Source of the DNA: Owenia fusiformis
Taxonomy: Eukaryota; Annelida; Polychaeta; Sabellida; Oweniidae
Direction: 5' to 3'
Assembly: GCA_903813345.2 (NCBI GenBank)
Contig: CAIIXF020000001.1
Span: 30,121,915-30,185,914 of the forward strand
DNA: 64,000 nucleotides
The position numbers were made by a program, and so were the translations under genes. Positions 1 to 13,900 of the stretch are shown one piece after another (positions within the stretch are counted from its first letter, which is position 1; every line of letters starts with the position of its first letter). The notes beneath the pieces were generated by a model. The model made no database searches. It had not been told where the DNA came from and worked only from the letters and a program-made list of their open reading frames with translations.

Positions 1-66
1 GTTAATGAAAACACAGGATTAAATCCTGCGCAAAGGCCTGATGTGAAAAAGTCAGTCTGTTCTTAA
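1..66 (+). CDS. Possible tail of an upstream coding exon
   Basis: Frame 1 is open from the first base for 21 codons and stops with TAA at 64-66. The short peptide (contains NPAQRPDVKKS) has a protein-like composition and is followed by AT-rich, UTR-like sequence. It could be the end of a gene to the left or an alternative last exon of the giant gene. A 21-codon open run occurs easily by chance, so this is weak. Confidence 0.2.
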   Translation, partial: VNENTGLNPAQRPDVKKSVCS

Positions 67-1399
67 CTGTTCTCCCCAGAATTCTCTCTTGTATTTTGAC
101 TGAATGCAAATTTATTGTTTTAGCTTTATTTTAAAACTTCAACTGGTAATAGTAAATTTGACCAGCAAAAATGACCAGCAATGTTAGTGTTAAATGAAAA
201 CAATGTGGCGGTTGAATTCGTTGTCCCTGTATATGATGATTAAAAGTAAATTATTTAAATAATATGTAAAATTACACTTGTATTAAATGTTTTGATTGTC
301 TTTTAAATGTTTCATTCTTGAATTGGTGGGTATTATAAGTAGATATCACAAAGAAAATGTCAGCAATGCACCTCAGCTTAGTCCACAGAGTGAAAAGACT
401 CACTGAAAACAAAGACAATTGACTGAAATGACACATGCTATTTATTTGACCATTTAGTAGTAGTGGTAGTATATGTAGAGCTATATATGATTAAGCATGA
501 TGACTGGCGTGAGGAATTCTACCTCTCCTGTATGGCAGCTGGATGTGATACATGGATTGACTGAAGGATTATGTTATTTACTTCTTATTCTATATTATAA
601 GCATTTTGCTTGGAATGTAAAATGTTACTGTAAAATGATATCACTTACTTATTGTGTCAAATTATTTCACAATCCAACAAATATAGTCACCTATAGAATT
701 GTATTTACAATGTACTATGTGAAGTTTGTGCATAAGGCAAAATTAGGATGACAAAATGTGAGTGCATTATGAACCTAGGATTACACATCACACATTAGTT
801 ATGAGCTCCTGTTAAATACTACATACATGTAGATTCTGCAGTCACTAAACAATTTTATCTTAAAAAGAATTATGGTGAAGTCTAATATATGTCTGAACCC
901 TCTATTGTGTAACTGATTAATCCTATACTGATGGACCAGGTCAGTATATCGATGAATGATGAATTACTATTGGTGCTGTTTACATTCATCAATTTTTAAA
1001 AAATATTTTGTTTTGTGATTTATGTTCAGTTACAATTTGGTTGGAGGGGCCAACCTGAAATGTAATTCATTATCTGAAAAACATATATGTAGAGATCTGT
1101 TCCTATAGAAGAATGAAAAATGTCTTCCAAGCTCTAATCACTTGAATTTGGTAATGATTATTCATTACATGACTCTTGCTAATGATTCAATCTGTTTAAG
1201 AATTATTTGTGACTCAAATGATGAATGTATGATGAACTAGTACTAGAAAATCACTCTTATTATGAACTTATAAGTTTCTTCATGAACTAACTCTGCTATA
1301 TGTCCAAAAACAGTATGAAATAAGTTCCAGAATGTGTTCAAAATCTTCATATAGGATAATTGTTCAGTAAGTGTATGATAGTGTATATGATCATTCCAG
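67..1399. other. Non-coding stretch left of the first traced exon
   Basis: AT-rich sequence with no exon that I can support. An 84-codon open frame at 497-751 has no splice context and no protein-like pattern. It is probably intron, or the 5' flank, of the giant gene, because the first traced exon at 1400 begins in phase 1 and so needs an upstream exon. Confidence 0.5.
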
Positions 1400-1963
1400 A
1401 ACGAGGTAGGCTTGAAGCAGAGGAGAGAGCCAGACAAGAAGCTGAAGATGAGGCCAAACGTAAAGAAGAGGAGGAAAGACAAAAAAGGGATGAGGAAACT
1501 GCCAGAATGGAACAGGTATTCTTTAGAATTAACAGACAATCCAGCATATTCATATCTTCTTTTCAGCTGTTAATAACTTAATACTGCCTTATATTACACA
1601 CATTTTTGAAAGTAATAAAGCCAAGAATTGCATGTTATAGAAGTAGTGGTCCCAAGCTCTTGTGGGATTATTGACAATGAGTAGAGCAACCCCTTCATGT
1701 AGCTCAGAGCTCCGAGCTAGTACAATATCTATAGAGTGCTTGTTTGATTTTTTAAAAGTGTTCCCGAAAGTAGGATTCAAGTATTTTCAGGGAAATGTGT
1801 ATGGTGGCCATTTTCATTTCATTTGATTAGTATTATTTTATGTAATATCCAACATGTCAAATTCATCACTTAGGAAGAAGAGGCTAAAGCTCTCAAGAGG
1901 AAGTCTGAGGAAGATGAGGGATCAGACACAGAGGAGAAAAAACAGAAACTAGATGATGAACAT
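1400..1963 (+). CDS. Giant gene exons 1-2: N-terminal charged coiled coil
   Basis: Exon 1 is 1400-1515 (acceptor ...ttccag, donor gtattc) and exon 2 is 1874-1963 (acceptor cttag, donor gtaaat). Exon 1 enters in phase 1 and both leave in phase 0. The peptide is almost wholly Glu, Arg, Lys and Ala (EAEERARQEAEDEAKRKEEE), a strongly predicted coiled coil or single alpha helix. Exon 2 adds an acidic stretch with KRKSEEDEGSDTEEKK, which could hold a basic nuclear-type signal or a casein-kinase-type acidic patch. An upstream exon must supply one base and presumably the start codon. Confidence 0.65.
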
Positions 1964-4900
1964 GTAAATGTACCATTTTTGACAGGCTTATAGCTTATAG
2001 CGACAATATCAAGATTTTTGAGGCTGTTTTTTCATGTGAACTCTATTTTTGCCTGTTTTCCTAAATAGTTTGCAAGGTACTGATACATGTAGTTTAAGAA
2101 ACATGGACCAAAAACAAGTATTTTATCCTTGGATTAGAGGCCCACATGGGTGGCTATTCAAGTTTTCTAGATTCAAAACTTTGTACTGTCAGATAAGATA
2201 CTTATGAGGTCCTTATTGTAGTTCGAACATGACATGGGTCTCTCAACACAAGTAATGTGTAATCACTACTTTATAAGATCACTTCAAGAAGTGGCTTCCA
2301 TTCTTTTGACCAGTAGTCCCGATTCAGTAATTGACATTCAATCTCTGTAACAATTGTTACACTTTTGTAACTATTTGACATAACTTATCAGGTGATTGAA
2401 TTTTGTCATGTTATTACCTTGTTCAATACAGTGAATTATGTCATGTTCGAATGTACACTCATTATTAACATTTCATGCAATACTAATATCTACTGCTTTA
2501 GGTCCAGAATTGGGTTGGATATAGTGCAAGATGGGGCTGCTCCACTTTTGTGTAGTGTAATATTGTGAAAATGTACTTCCTTGTTATGTTTGAATGCAAC
2601 ACTTTGAATAAGAAACTTGAGTTGTTTTTAAAATTGTTAATTCACCGACTGATCAAACCACACATGTGCATTTTTACATGGTAAGTACTAAATGTAAATT
2701 GTTAAAGATGAAAAAGAGGTAAAATTATTTATCTACACATTCTGTTTATATTTGACTGAAGGATCTAAACACTTTTATTTACCTTCGAAATTATATGCTT
2801 TGGAGCTTCATATTAAATGCTGTATATAGTTTGGTGCTTAGAAAAAAGAATTTATTCATTGTGGAATTGCTTTGACTAATGACTGTGTTTCATAGCTTTC
2901 TGAGCTTTATTAGAACAGTCATATAGATCTGTTCATTCTGTACGTGCATAGAACAGAGAAGAATTGTTGATAATCTACAATACATGCAATGTATATAGTC
3001 TCTTGGTCAGGTTCTGCCTAGCTTACAGATCCGGGTTGACATTAGAATAGACATAGAGAGTGAAAGTAGGGTCCAGTGTGGACAAGCTTATTTGAAACAC
3101 GCTTATTCAAATATATGGACTCAATTCCTAAAAAGGGGACCAACAAATTTATAAGGAGAGGTAAGTCACACTCTTTTTTTACATATTTTTCTTCGACGTT
3201 GATATTACATATTTTTCCTCAACGCTAAATAAATGATATTTTATCTAAGACAGTTATAAAATACAATTGTTTGTAGTAACATCTCACAAAGGATTTGTAA
3301 AGAATGTAATCCATTAAACATCATTATGGTCATAAAAATATGAAATAATTATAGGATGATGAGGCGTATACATTGCAAATCATGAAGGTCAGAAAGTTGG
3401 AGGGAAAGTGGCAGAAACAGCAAGATGGTGTGCTCTGGGAAGATGCAAGTCAACTAGAAACTGACATATTCAATAAGGTTAGATGCAATTAAATCTGATG
3501 ACACCATGTAAAAGTTTTCCTATAATGAGTTTTTGATGAGGGTATCAAAGGAATATCTTGAAAATTAACATTGAAAGTGATTCATATTTCAAGGCTTTTG
3601 CTAAAAGAGAACTGTTAACTTATTCATGTCTTTGGTATTTTATCAAAAGCTTTACTTATATGTTATTGTGTACTTTGCTCAGGATGGTGTGTCAGCTGTT
3701 GTAGTGGCCAAGGTAAAACAGATTGATGGAGATTGGCACAAATTGAATGAACAATCTGGAGACTGGAAGAAACTAGATTCAAAGACTGCAAAGAAATATG
3801 AGGTATTCATGAAACTGTCATTACATTTGTATTTTGCCATGGCCTTGGATATACATCTATACGAGTTTCCTTTCACAATTCATACTCGGAATATTTTTAT
3901 AAAAAATGTCATTGCCCCATATAGTCCATTTGTTCACATTTCATTTATAGTTGACTACCACTTGTGAACTTATTATCCCAACGAACGAAGTTCGTTAGGG
4001 ATATAGTGAAGCCCTCCGTCCGTCCGTCTGTCCGTCCGTCCGTCCGTCTGTCCGGAAGATAACTCAAATACTAGTCGACAGATTTTCTTCATATTTAGTG
4101 GAAAGATGTATATTGGTGAATAATTTTACGCAAAAAAAAAATTTTCAAGATGGCCGCCGCTTTAAAAATGACGGGACTTTTTCGCAAAAATCATAAATTT
4201 TTCATTCTAAACCAAAGTAATTAATATTATTGTTTGAAATTTTGGTAGAGTATTCACAACATTTATCTATTTCACATATATTCCGTGTTTTTCATCCTGA
4301 CCCCCAGGGGCCATGTATGGGGGGACAGGAAAACAGAAATTTTCGCTAATTTTTAGATCTTTCTGAAGTATAGCTTTATTATACTCAAATGAAAGGCAAT
4401 TAAGAGTAGATTGCAAATATTGTATCTTTTTCTGATTCGAGCCTCGTAAAATTCAAAATGGACGTCTAATGTACGATTTCGCAATAATTTTTCGATCCCT
4501 TCAAAGTATGGCTATATTATACTCAAATTGAAGGAATTTTGGAGTAAATCACAATTATGGTATTATTTTTCAGATTTGTACCTCAGAAAATTCAAAATGG
4601 CTGCTTTGCAGGAATTCGCAATTCTAAAATCTAATTTTTTCATTTTCAACCAAAGTAATGAGTATAATTGATTGGAATTCGGTAATTGATATTTTGTTCG
4701 TTGGGATTTGCTACTCCGCGGAGTTGCCGTTATCTAGTTGATTACATTTTTATGATTCCAGACAAATGGTATTGTGCACTTTGAACAGAAGAAGGTTAAG
4801 AAAGTGGATGATGTTTGGAAAGAGTGGGATGAAGAGAACCAACAATGGAAGGATGCTGCACCAAATAATGCTCAGAAATATGAAGTGAGACATTTATGTT

Positions 4901-7900
4901 TTCATATAATCATTTCAACATTATTGGAATAACAGCAACAACATTATAATCTGGTTTAAAACTGTGTCTTGTTTCGTTAGATTATTTTTTAATACCAATC
5001 CATGTTGATATTACAAACAAATGAACGGTGAATTGTTTTCATATGTAGTATAGAAATTATTTCTTTTTAGTCTTAGTTGTTTCTGTTTACATCATCATAT
5101 GCATGTTTTACTTCAGCTGGGTGACTTCACTGCAAGACCAATAACACTAAGAAAGAGAAATGAAACCTGGCAGCAGTTAAAAGTAGAAAGCAATAGCTGG
5201 GAAGATGTTACACCAGCTAAAGCAGAAAAATATGACAAGGTAAATAGATGAAATTGAGAATGAATTGAATATTAGAAACACTGGTAACCATACAAGTACA
5301 AATGTATTTAGCTATAAAAAGTAAGCATGTCTGTTGTTAGTTTTTCATACTTGAAACATGAGTAATTTTGAGATTACTTGAAATAATTATCATCAATTCA
5401 CAACCTGTTAAGCTTATTTACTTTCCTTTACTGTAAACATTTTCTTCCCAATTTTGCAAACAGGAAGGTACTTTCCTTTACTGTAAACATTTTCTTCCCT
5501 ATTTTGCAAACAGGAAGGTATAGAAAGTGCTACAACACAACAGATAAAGGAGCAGGATGGGGAGTGGATGAGACTTCATGAGAAGTCTGGGGAGTGGAAG
5601 ACACTCAGTGCAAAGAAGGCTGAACAATACAAGGTATGTAAAAATGATGATGTAATTTATTTTCAATTTCAAAAGGATTGCACAGAAAGTCCACTCATCA
5701 AACGCATCACACAATTGTTTTCTCCATTAAAATAACCAAAAGTACCAAATTCATCAATTAATTTGCATTTATCCATTTGTGATAGTTGCTATTTCCAATG
5801 TAGGTTGAAATTCCAATAATGGACAGCTGTTTACCAGATGACAAGATGGAGACAGATAGTCAAGAGCACACGCTGCAGATAACTAAAGTTAGATATAATG
5901 AGGGCAAATGGCAGAAGAAGCTAGGTGGTGGGCAGTGGAAAGATACAAGCCAACTAGAAGCTGACACTTTTAATAAGGTATTTACATCATTTCGAGGGCA
6001 ATGCATATTCATATTTTGGTATGTGTACATATTATCAATTGGCCTATCATGAAATTTAAATGTTATTGTATACCTTGCACAGGATGGTGTGTCAGCTGTT
6101 GTAGTGGCCAAGCTAAAACAAATTGATGGAGAGTGGCACAAGTTGAATGAACAATCAGGAGACTGGAAGAAACTAGATTCAAAGACTGCAAAGAAATATG
6201 AGGTATTCATGATACTGTCATTACATTTGTATTTTGCCATGGCCTTGGATATATATTTCCGTTCATAATTCAGTCCCAGAACACAAAGTCTATCTAGCAC
6301 ATTTCCTTTATAGTTGGCATTGATTATATTTTTATGATTCTAGACAAATGGCATTGTGCACTTTGAACAGAAGAAGGTTAAGAAAGTGAATGATGTTTGG
6401 AAAGAGTGGGATGAAGAGAACCAACAATGGCAGGATGCTGCACCAAATAATGCTCAGAAATATGAAGTGAGATATTTAAGTTTTTTATTATAATTTCAGT
6501 ATTATTGGAATAACAGGAAATGGTTTAAAGCTGTTTTGTTTCAGTAGATTACTTTCTAATGATAATCCTGGTTGATATTATAAACAAATGAACATGTCAA
6601 ATGAATTGTTTTCATATGTAGTATCTGAATTATTTCTCTGTAGTCTAGTTGTTTATGTTTTCACCTTCATATATGTACACATGTTTTACTTCAGCTGGGT
6701 GACTTCACTGCAAGGCCAATAACACTAAGAAAGAGAAATGAAACCTGGCAGCAGTTAAATGTAGAAAGCAATAGCTGGGAAGATGTTACATCAGCTAAAG
6801 CAGAAAAATATGACAAGGTAAATAGATGATGATTAAGAAATTCATTTGAATTGAGAATGAACTGAATATTAGAAACACTGGTAAGCAATAGCTGGAAAGA
6901 TGTTACACCAGCTAAAGCAGAAAAATATGACAAGGTAAATAGATGATGATTAAGAAATTCATTTGAATTGAGAATGAACTGAATATTAGAAACACTGGTA
7001 AGCAATAGCTGGAAAGATGTTACACCAGCTAAAGCAGTAAAATATGACAAGGTAAATAGATGATGATAAAGAAATTCATTTGAATTGACAATGAATTGAA
7101 TATTAGAAACACTGGTAACCAATAGCTGGGAAGATGTTACACCAGCTAAAGCAGAAAAATATGACAAGGTAAATAGATGATGATTAAGAAATTCATTTGA
7201 ATTGACAATGAATTGAATATTAGAAACACTGGTAAGCAATAGCTGGGAAGATGTTACACCAGCTACAGCAGAAAAATATGACAAGGTAAATAGATGATGA
7301 TTAAGAAATTCATTTGAATTGAGAATGAACTGAATATTAGAAACACTGGTAAGCAATAGCTGGAAAGATGTTACACCAGCTAAAGCAGTAAAATATGACA
7401 AGGTAAATAGATGATGATAAAGAAATTCATTTGAATTGACAATGAATTGAATATTAGAAACACTGGTAAGCAATAGCTGGGAAGATGTAACACCAGCTAA
7501 AGCAGAAAAATATGACAAGGTAAATAGATGATGATTAAGAAATTCATTTGAATTGACAATGAATTGAATATTAGAAACACTGGTAAGCAATAGCTGGGAA
7601 GATGTTACACCAGCTAAAGCAGAAAAATATGACAAGGTAAATAGATGATGATAAAGAAATTCATTTGAATTGACAATGAATTGAATATTAGAAACACTGG
7701 TAAGCAATAGCTGGGAAGATGTTACACCAGCTAAAGCAGAAAAATATGACAAGGTAAATAGATGATGATTAAGAAATTCATTTGAATTGACAATGAATTG
7801 AATATTAGAAACACTGGTAAGCAATAGCTGGGAAGATGTTACACCAGCTAAAGCAGAAAAATATGACAAGGTAAATAGATGATGATTAAGAAATTCATTT

Positions 7901-10900
7901 GAATTGACAATGAATTGAATATTAGAAACACTGGTAAGCAATAGCTGGGAAGATGTTATACCAGCTAAAGCAGAAAAATATGACAAGGTAAATAGATGAT
8001 GATAAAGAAATTCATTTGAATTGACAATGAATTGAATATTAGAAACACTGGTAAGCAATAGCTGGGAAGATGTTACACCAGCTAAAGCAGAAAAATATGA
8101 CAAGGTAAATAGATGATGATTAAGAAATTCATTTGAATTGACAATGAATTGAATATTAGAAACACTGGTAAGCAATAGCTGGGAAGATGTTACACCAGCT
8201 AAAGCAGAAAAATATGACAAGGTAAATAGATGATGATAAAGAAATTCATTTGAATTGACAATGAATTGAATATTAGAAACACTGGTAAGCAATAGCTGGG
8301 AAGATGTTATACCAGCTAAAGCAGAAAAATATGACATGGTAAATAGATGATGATCAATAAATTCATTTAAAAAGCTATTTTAGTGTTCATTTTTCATACT
8401 CAAAGTTGATAAATTTTCTTTCCATATTGCAAACAGGAAGGTATAGAAAGTGCTACAACACAACAGATAAAGGAGCAGGATGGGGAGTGGATGAGGCTTC
8501 ATGAGAAGTCTGGAGAGTGGAAGACACTCAGTACAAAGAAAGCTGAACAATACAAGGTAAGTAAAATTATATTGCAACTTATTTGTTCAACTCAAAAAGG
8601 TTGCTCAGAAAGCACACTTATCAATCAATCTGAGGAAATAATACATATATTCTCTCACAATGAATAGAAATAACCAAAATACCTAATTTCATTAGTTCAT
8701 TTGCATTTATCAATTTCTAATAGACACTATTTCCCATTTAGGTTGAAATTCCAATAATGGACAGCTGTTTACCAGATGACAAGATGGAGACAGATAGTCA
8801 AGAGCACACACTGCAGATAACTAAAGTTAGATATAATGAGGGCAAATGGCAGAAACAGCAAGGTGGTGGGCAGTGGAAAGATGCAAGCCAAGCAGAAGCT
8901 GACACATTTAATAAGGTATTTAGTATTTACAGTGTTAATACTGCAGTATATTATTAGGTGATTGAGTGATTCAAGTCAAATACATTTGTTGATATTCTAT
9001 TATTGCATTAAGCCCCTGTGGGGAGGTGACAATATTCCTTTGACTGCATACACACTGATTTATGATTGCATTTATTCCAGGATGGCCTTGATGCAGTTGA
9101 GCTAAGAAAAGTGAAACAGATTGATGGAGTATGGCATGAATTCAATAAAGAAGCTGGTGCCTGGCAAAAGGCGGATCATCAAACTGCGCAACAATATGAG
9201 GTAGCCCTATCTTTTTCGATTTTTTCCTCATTATGTCTGGCTATGCCTATAAAGAATGTTGATGAACCCTGAGACATGTTTCTAGTTAGCAATACACACA
9301 CCTACCTAATTAATATCCTTTTATTTACACATCTTATCTCATCTAGACAAATGGTATTGTGCACATTGAACAGAAGAAGGTTAAGAAAGTGGATGATGTT
9401 TGGAAAGAGTGGGATGAAGAGAACCAACAATGGAAGGATGCTGCACCAAATAATGCTCAGAAATATGAAGTAAGACATTTAAAAGAAATTGTGATGGAAT
9501 ATTTTCTGCTCCAAATTAGCATAAATATAGCACAATTTGAAGTTGAACAATAGTATTGAAGCCACAAGTGGTGAACTTTGACTCAATTAACTTTTGAAGT
9601 TCAGTGATAAAATGGAGGACCAATTTTCTACTGTTTCAACTAAATCTGTACAACTGAAATATCTGAATTTGTCAGTTTTCTTGACAGAAGTGAAGAGCAT
9701 TGTTTCTCCATTTTAAAACTGGACTGCCGTGAAAAGTAAAGTAAATCACAGTCCAGCACTTGTGCCTTTTGTGGCCTCAAAATCATTGATCTCCGTGAAT
9801 TATGAACAGAAAAAGCAAAGTAAACAGTATTATCTTACAAAGAACAACCAATAAAAATGAGTGCTGTAACAATGTACATGGCAGAATGATGCTTTTATTT
9901 TAGACTGGGGAATTCAATGCAAACACAGCTATTGTGCGGAAACAAAATGGAATATGGCAGGAGCTTGATAGTAATGATATATCCTGGAAAAATGTATCTT
10001 CACAAACAGCTGAGCGTTATGAAAATGTATGTATGAGGTTGATCACATAAAAGCCAACTTAGTTTTAATGATATAAGAACTGTCTTTCAAAGGTTCAAAG
10101 AAGTAGTAATATCAAGAATGAATGTATAAGCTCACTACAATGTAATATATATGTTTATTACTTCCAGGATGGTATTGAACATATAGCAACCAATAAAATC
10201 AAAAGGGATAGTGCTGGACAATGGTCGATGTTGAATGACAAGAATGGAGAATGGACAAAAATTGATCCTAGAAAAGCACGAGAGTATGAGGTACTTGCTC
10301 TGGTTGTTTATAGCAGTGATGATATTGCTGAATATGTGCAATTGTTCAAATTAACTTTGAGTTTTATTTTCCTTCACAGGTTGAAATTCCAGTTGTGGAG
10401 TATGGTGAAGATCTAGTTGGTGAAAAGAAAGATGAATTGAATCAGTTACGAAACATCGAAGGACAATGGCAAACTTTGAACAGTAAAACAGGAGAATGGT
10501 GCAATGTCGGCCCTGTTTTAGCCAAACAACTGGACAAGGCATCTCTAGCTTTCAATGAAGATCCTGGTGAACTAAGAAAAATTGATGGGCAATGGCAAAA
10601 ACAAGATAGTAAAACTGGAGAATGGTCCAATGTGAGCCCTGCTTTAGCCAAACAACTAGATGTGGCAGCCTTATCTGTTAATGAAGATCCTGGTCAACTA
10701 AGGAAGATTGATGGACAATGGCAGAAACAAGACAGTAAAACTGGAGAATGGTCCAATGTGAACCCTGCTTTAGCCAAACAACTAGATGTGGCAGCCTTAT
10801 CTGTCAATGAAGATCCTGGTCAACTCAGAAAGATTGATGGACAGTGGCAGAAGCAAGACAGCAAAACTGGAGAATGGTCTAATGTGAAACCTACTTTAGC

Positions 10901-13900
10901 TCACAAACTAGATGTGGCAGCCTTATCTGTCAATGAAGATCCTGGTAAACTCAGAAGGGTTGATGGACAATGGCAGAAACAAGACAGTAAAACTGGAGAA
11001 TGGTCCAATGTGAGCCCTGCTTTAGCTCACCAACTAGAAGCGGCAGCCTTATCTGTCAATGAAGATCCTGGTCAACTAAGGAAGGTTGATGGACAATGGC
11101 AGAAACAAGACAGCAAAACTGGAGGATGGTCCAGTGTAAGCCCTGCTTTAGCCAAACAACTAGATGTGGCAGCCTTATCTGTTAATGAAGATCCTGGTCA
11201 ACTAAGGAAGATTGATGGACAATGGCAGAAACAAGACAGCAAAACTGGAGAATGGTCTAATGTGAACCCTACTTTAGCTCACCAACTAGATGTGGTAGCC
11301 TTATCTGTCAATGAAGATCCTGGTAAACTCAGAAGGGTTGATGGACAATGGCAGAAACAAGACAGCAAAACTGGAGAATGGTCCAATGTTAACCCTGCTT
11401 TAGCTCACCAACTAGAAGCGGCAGCCTTATCTGTCAATGAGGATCATGGTCAACTAAGGAAGGTTGATGGACAATGGCAGAAACAAGACAGCAAAACTGG
11501 AGAATGGTCCAATGTGAACCCTGCTTTAGCTCACCAACTAGATATGGCAGCCTTATCTGTCAATGAAGATCCTGGTGATCTCAGAAAGATTGATGGACAA
11601 TGGCAGAAACAAGACAGCAAAACTGGAGAATGGTCCAATGTGAACCCTGCTTTAGCTCACCAACTAGATGCGGCAGCCTTATCTGTCAATGAAGATCCTG
11701 GTGATCTCAGAAAGGTTGATGGACAATGGCAGAAACAAGACAGTAAAACTGGAGAATGGTCCGATGTGAACCCTGCTTTAGCTCACCAACTAGATGTGAC
11801 AGCCTTATCTGTCAATGAAGATCCTGGTCAACTAAGGAAGGTTGATGGACAGTGGCAGAAGCAAGACAGTAAAACTGGAGAATGGTCCGATGTGAACCCT
11901 GCTTTAGCCAAACAACTAGATGTGGCAGCCTTATCTGTCAATGAAGATCCTGGTCAACTCAGAAAGATTGATGGACAGTGGCAGAAACAAGACAGTAAAA
12001 CTGGAGAATGGTCCAATGTGAACCCTGCTTTAGCTCACCAACTAGATGCGGCAGCCTTATCTGTCAATGAAGATCCTGGTCATCTCAGAAAGATTGATGG
12101 ACAATGGCAGAAACAAAACAGCAAAACTGGAGAATGGTCTAATGTGAACCCTGCTTTAGCTTACCAACTAGATGTGGCAGCCTTATCTGTCAATGAGGAT
12201 CCTGGTCAACTAAGGAAGGTTGATGGACAATGGCAGAAACAAGACAGTAAAACTGGAGAATGGTCTAATGTGAACCCTGCTTTAGCTCACCAACTAGATG
12301 CGGCAGCCTTATCTGTCAATGAAGATCCTGGTCAACTAAGGAAGGTCGATGGACAATGGCAGAAACAAGACAGTAAAACTGGAGAATGGTCTAATGTGAA
12401 CCCTGCTTTAGCTCACCAACTAGATGCGGCAGCCTTATCTGTCAATGAAGATCCTGGTCAACTAAGGAAGGTCGATGGACAATGGCAGAAACAAGACAGT
12501 AAAACTGGAGAATGGTCTAATGTGAACCCTGCTTTATGCAAACAACTTGATGTGGCAGCCTTATCTGTCAATGAGGATCCTGGTCAACTAAGGAAGGTCG
12601 ATGGACAATGGCAGAAACAAGACAGTAAAACTGGAGAATGGTGTAATGTGAACCCTGCTTTATGCAAACAACTTGATGTGGCAGCCTTATCTGTCAATGA
12701 GGATCCTGGTCAACTAAGGAAGGTCGATGGACAATGGCAGGAACAAGACAGTAAAACTGGAGAATGGTCTAATGTGAACCCTGCTTTATGCAAACAACTT
12801 GATGTGGCAGCCTTATCTGGCAATGAGGATCCTGGTCAACTAAAAAAGATTGATGGGCAGTGGCAGAAACAAGACAGTAAAACTGGAGAATGGTCCAATG
12901 TGAACCCTGCTTTAGCTCACAAACTAGATGTGGCAGCCTTATCTGTCAATGAAGATCCTGGTCAACTAAGGAAGGTTGATGGACAGTGGCAGAAACAAGA
13001 CAGTAAAACTGGAGAATGGTCCAATGTGAGCCCTGCTTTAGCCAAACAACTAGATGTGGCAGCCTTATCTGTTAATGAAGATCCTGGTCAACTAAGGAAG
13101 ATTGATGGACAATGGCAGAAACAAGACAGTAAAACTGGAGAATGGTCCGATGTGAACCCTGCTTTAGCACATCAACTAGATGTGGCAGCCTTATCAGTCA
13201 ATGAAGATCCTGGTCAACTAAGGAAGGTTGATGGACAATGGCAGAAACAAGACAGTAAAACTGGAGAATGGTCTAACGTGAACCCTGCTTTAGCTCACCA
13301 ACTAGATGTGGCAGCCTTATCTGTTAATGAAGACCCAGGTCAACTAAGAAAGATTGATGGACAATGGCAGAAGCAAGACAGTAAAACTGGGGAATGGTCC
13401 AATGTTAACCCTGCTTTAGCTCACCAACTAGATGCGACAGCCTTATCTGTCAATGAAGATCCTGGTCAACTAAGGAAGATTGATGGACAGTGGCAGAAGC
13501 AAGACAGCAAAACTGGAGAATGGTCCAATGTTAACCCTGCTTTAGCTCACCAACTAGATGCGGCAGCCTTATCTGTCAATGAAGATCCTGGTCAACTAAG
13601 AAAGGTTGATGGACAATGGCAGAAACAAGACAGCAAAACTGGAGAATGGTCCAATGTGAACCCTGCTTTAGCCAAACAACTAGATGTGGCAGCCTTATCT
13701 GTCAATGAAGATCCTGGTCAACTAAGGAAGGTTGATGGACAATGGCAGAAACAAGACAGTAAAACTGGAGAATGGTCTAACGTGAACCCTGCTTTAGCTC
13801 ACCAACTAGATGTGGCAGCCTTATCTGTTACTGAAGATCCTGGTCAACTTAGAAAGATTGATGGACAGTGGCAGAAACAAAACAGCAAAACTGGAGAATG

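Noticed and set aside
497-751. 84-codon plus-strand open frame
   Set aside because: Composition is that of AT-rich non-coding DNA, with no splice context and no recognised motif.
6691-8337. 548-codon minus-strand open frame with a 39-residue repeat
   Set aside because: It is the reverse side of the 117-bp intronic minisatellite. The unit length is divisible by three and happens to lack stops; there is no start, splice or conservation evidence.
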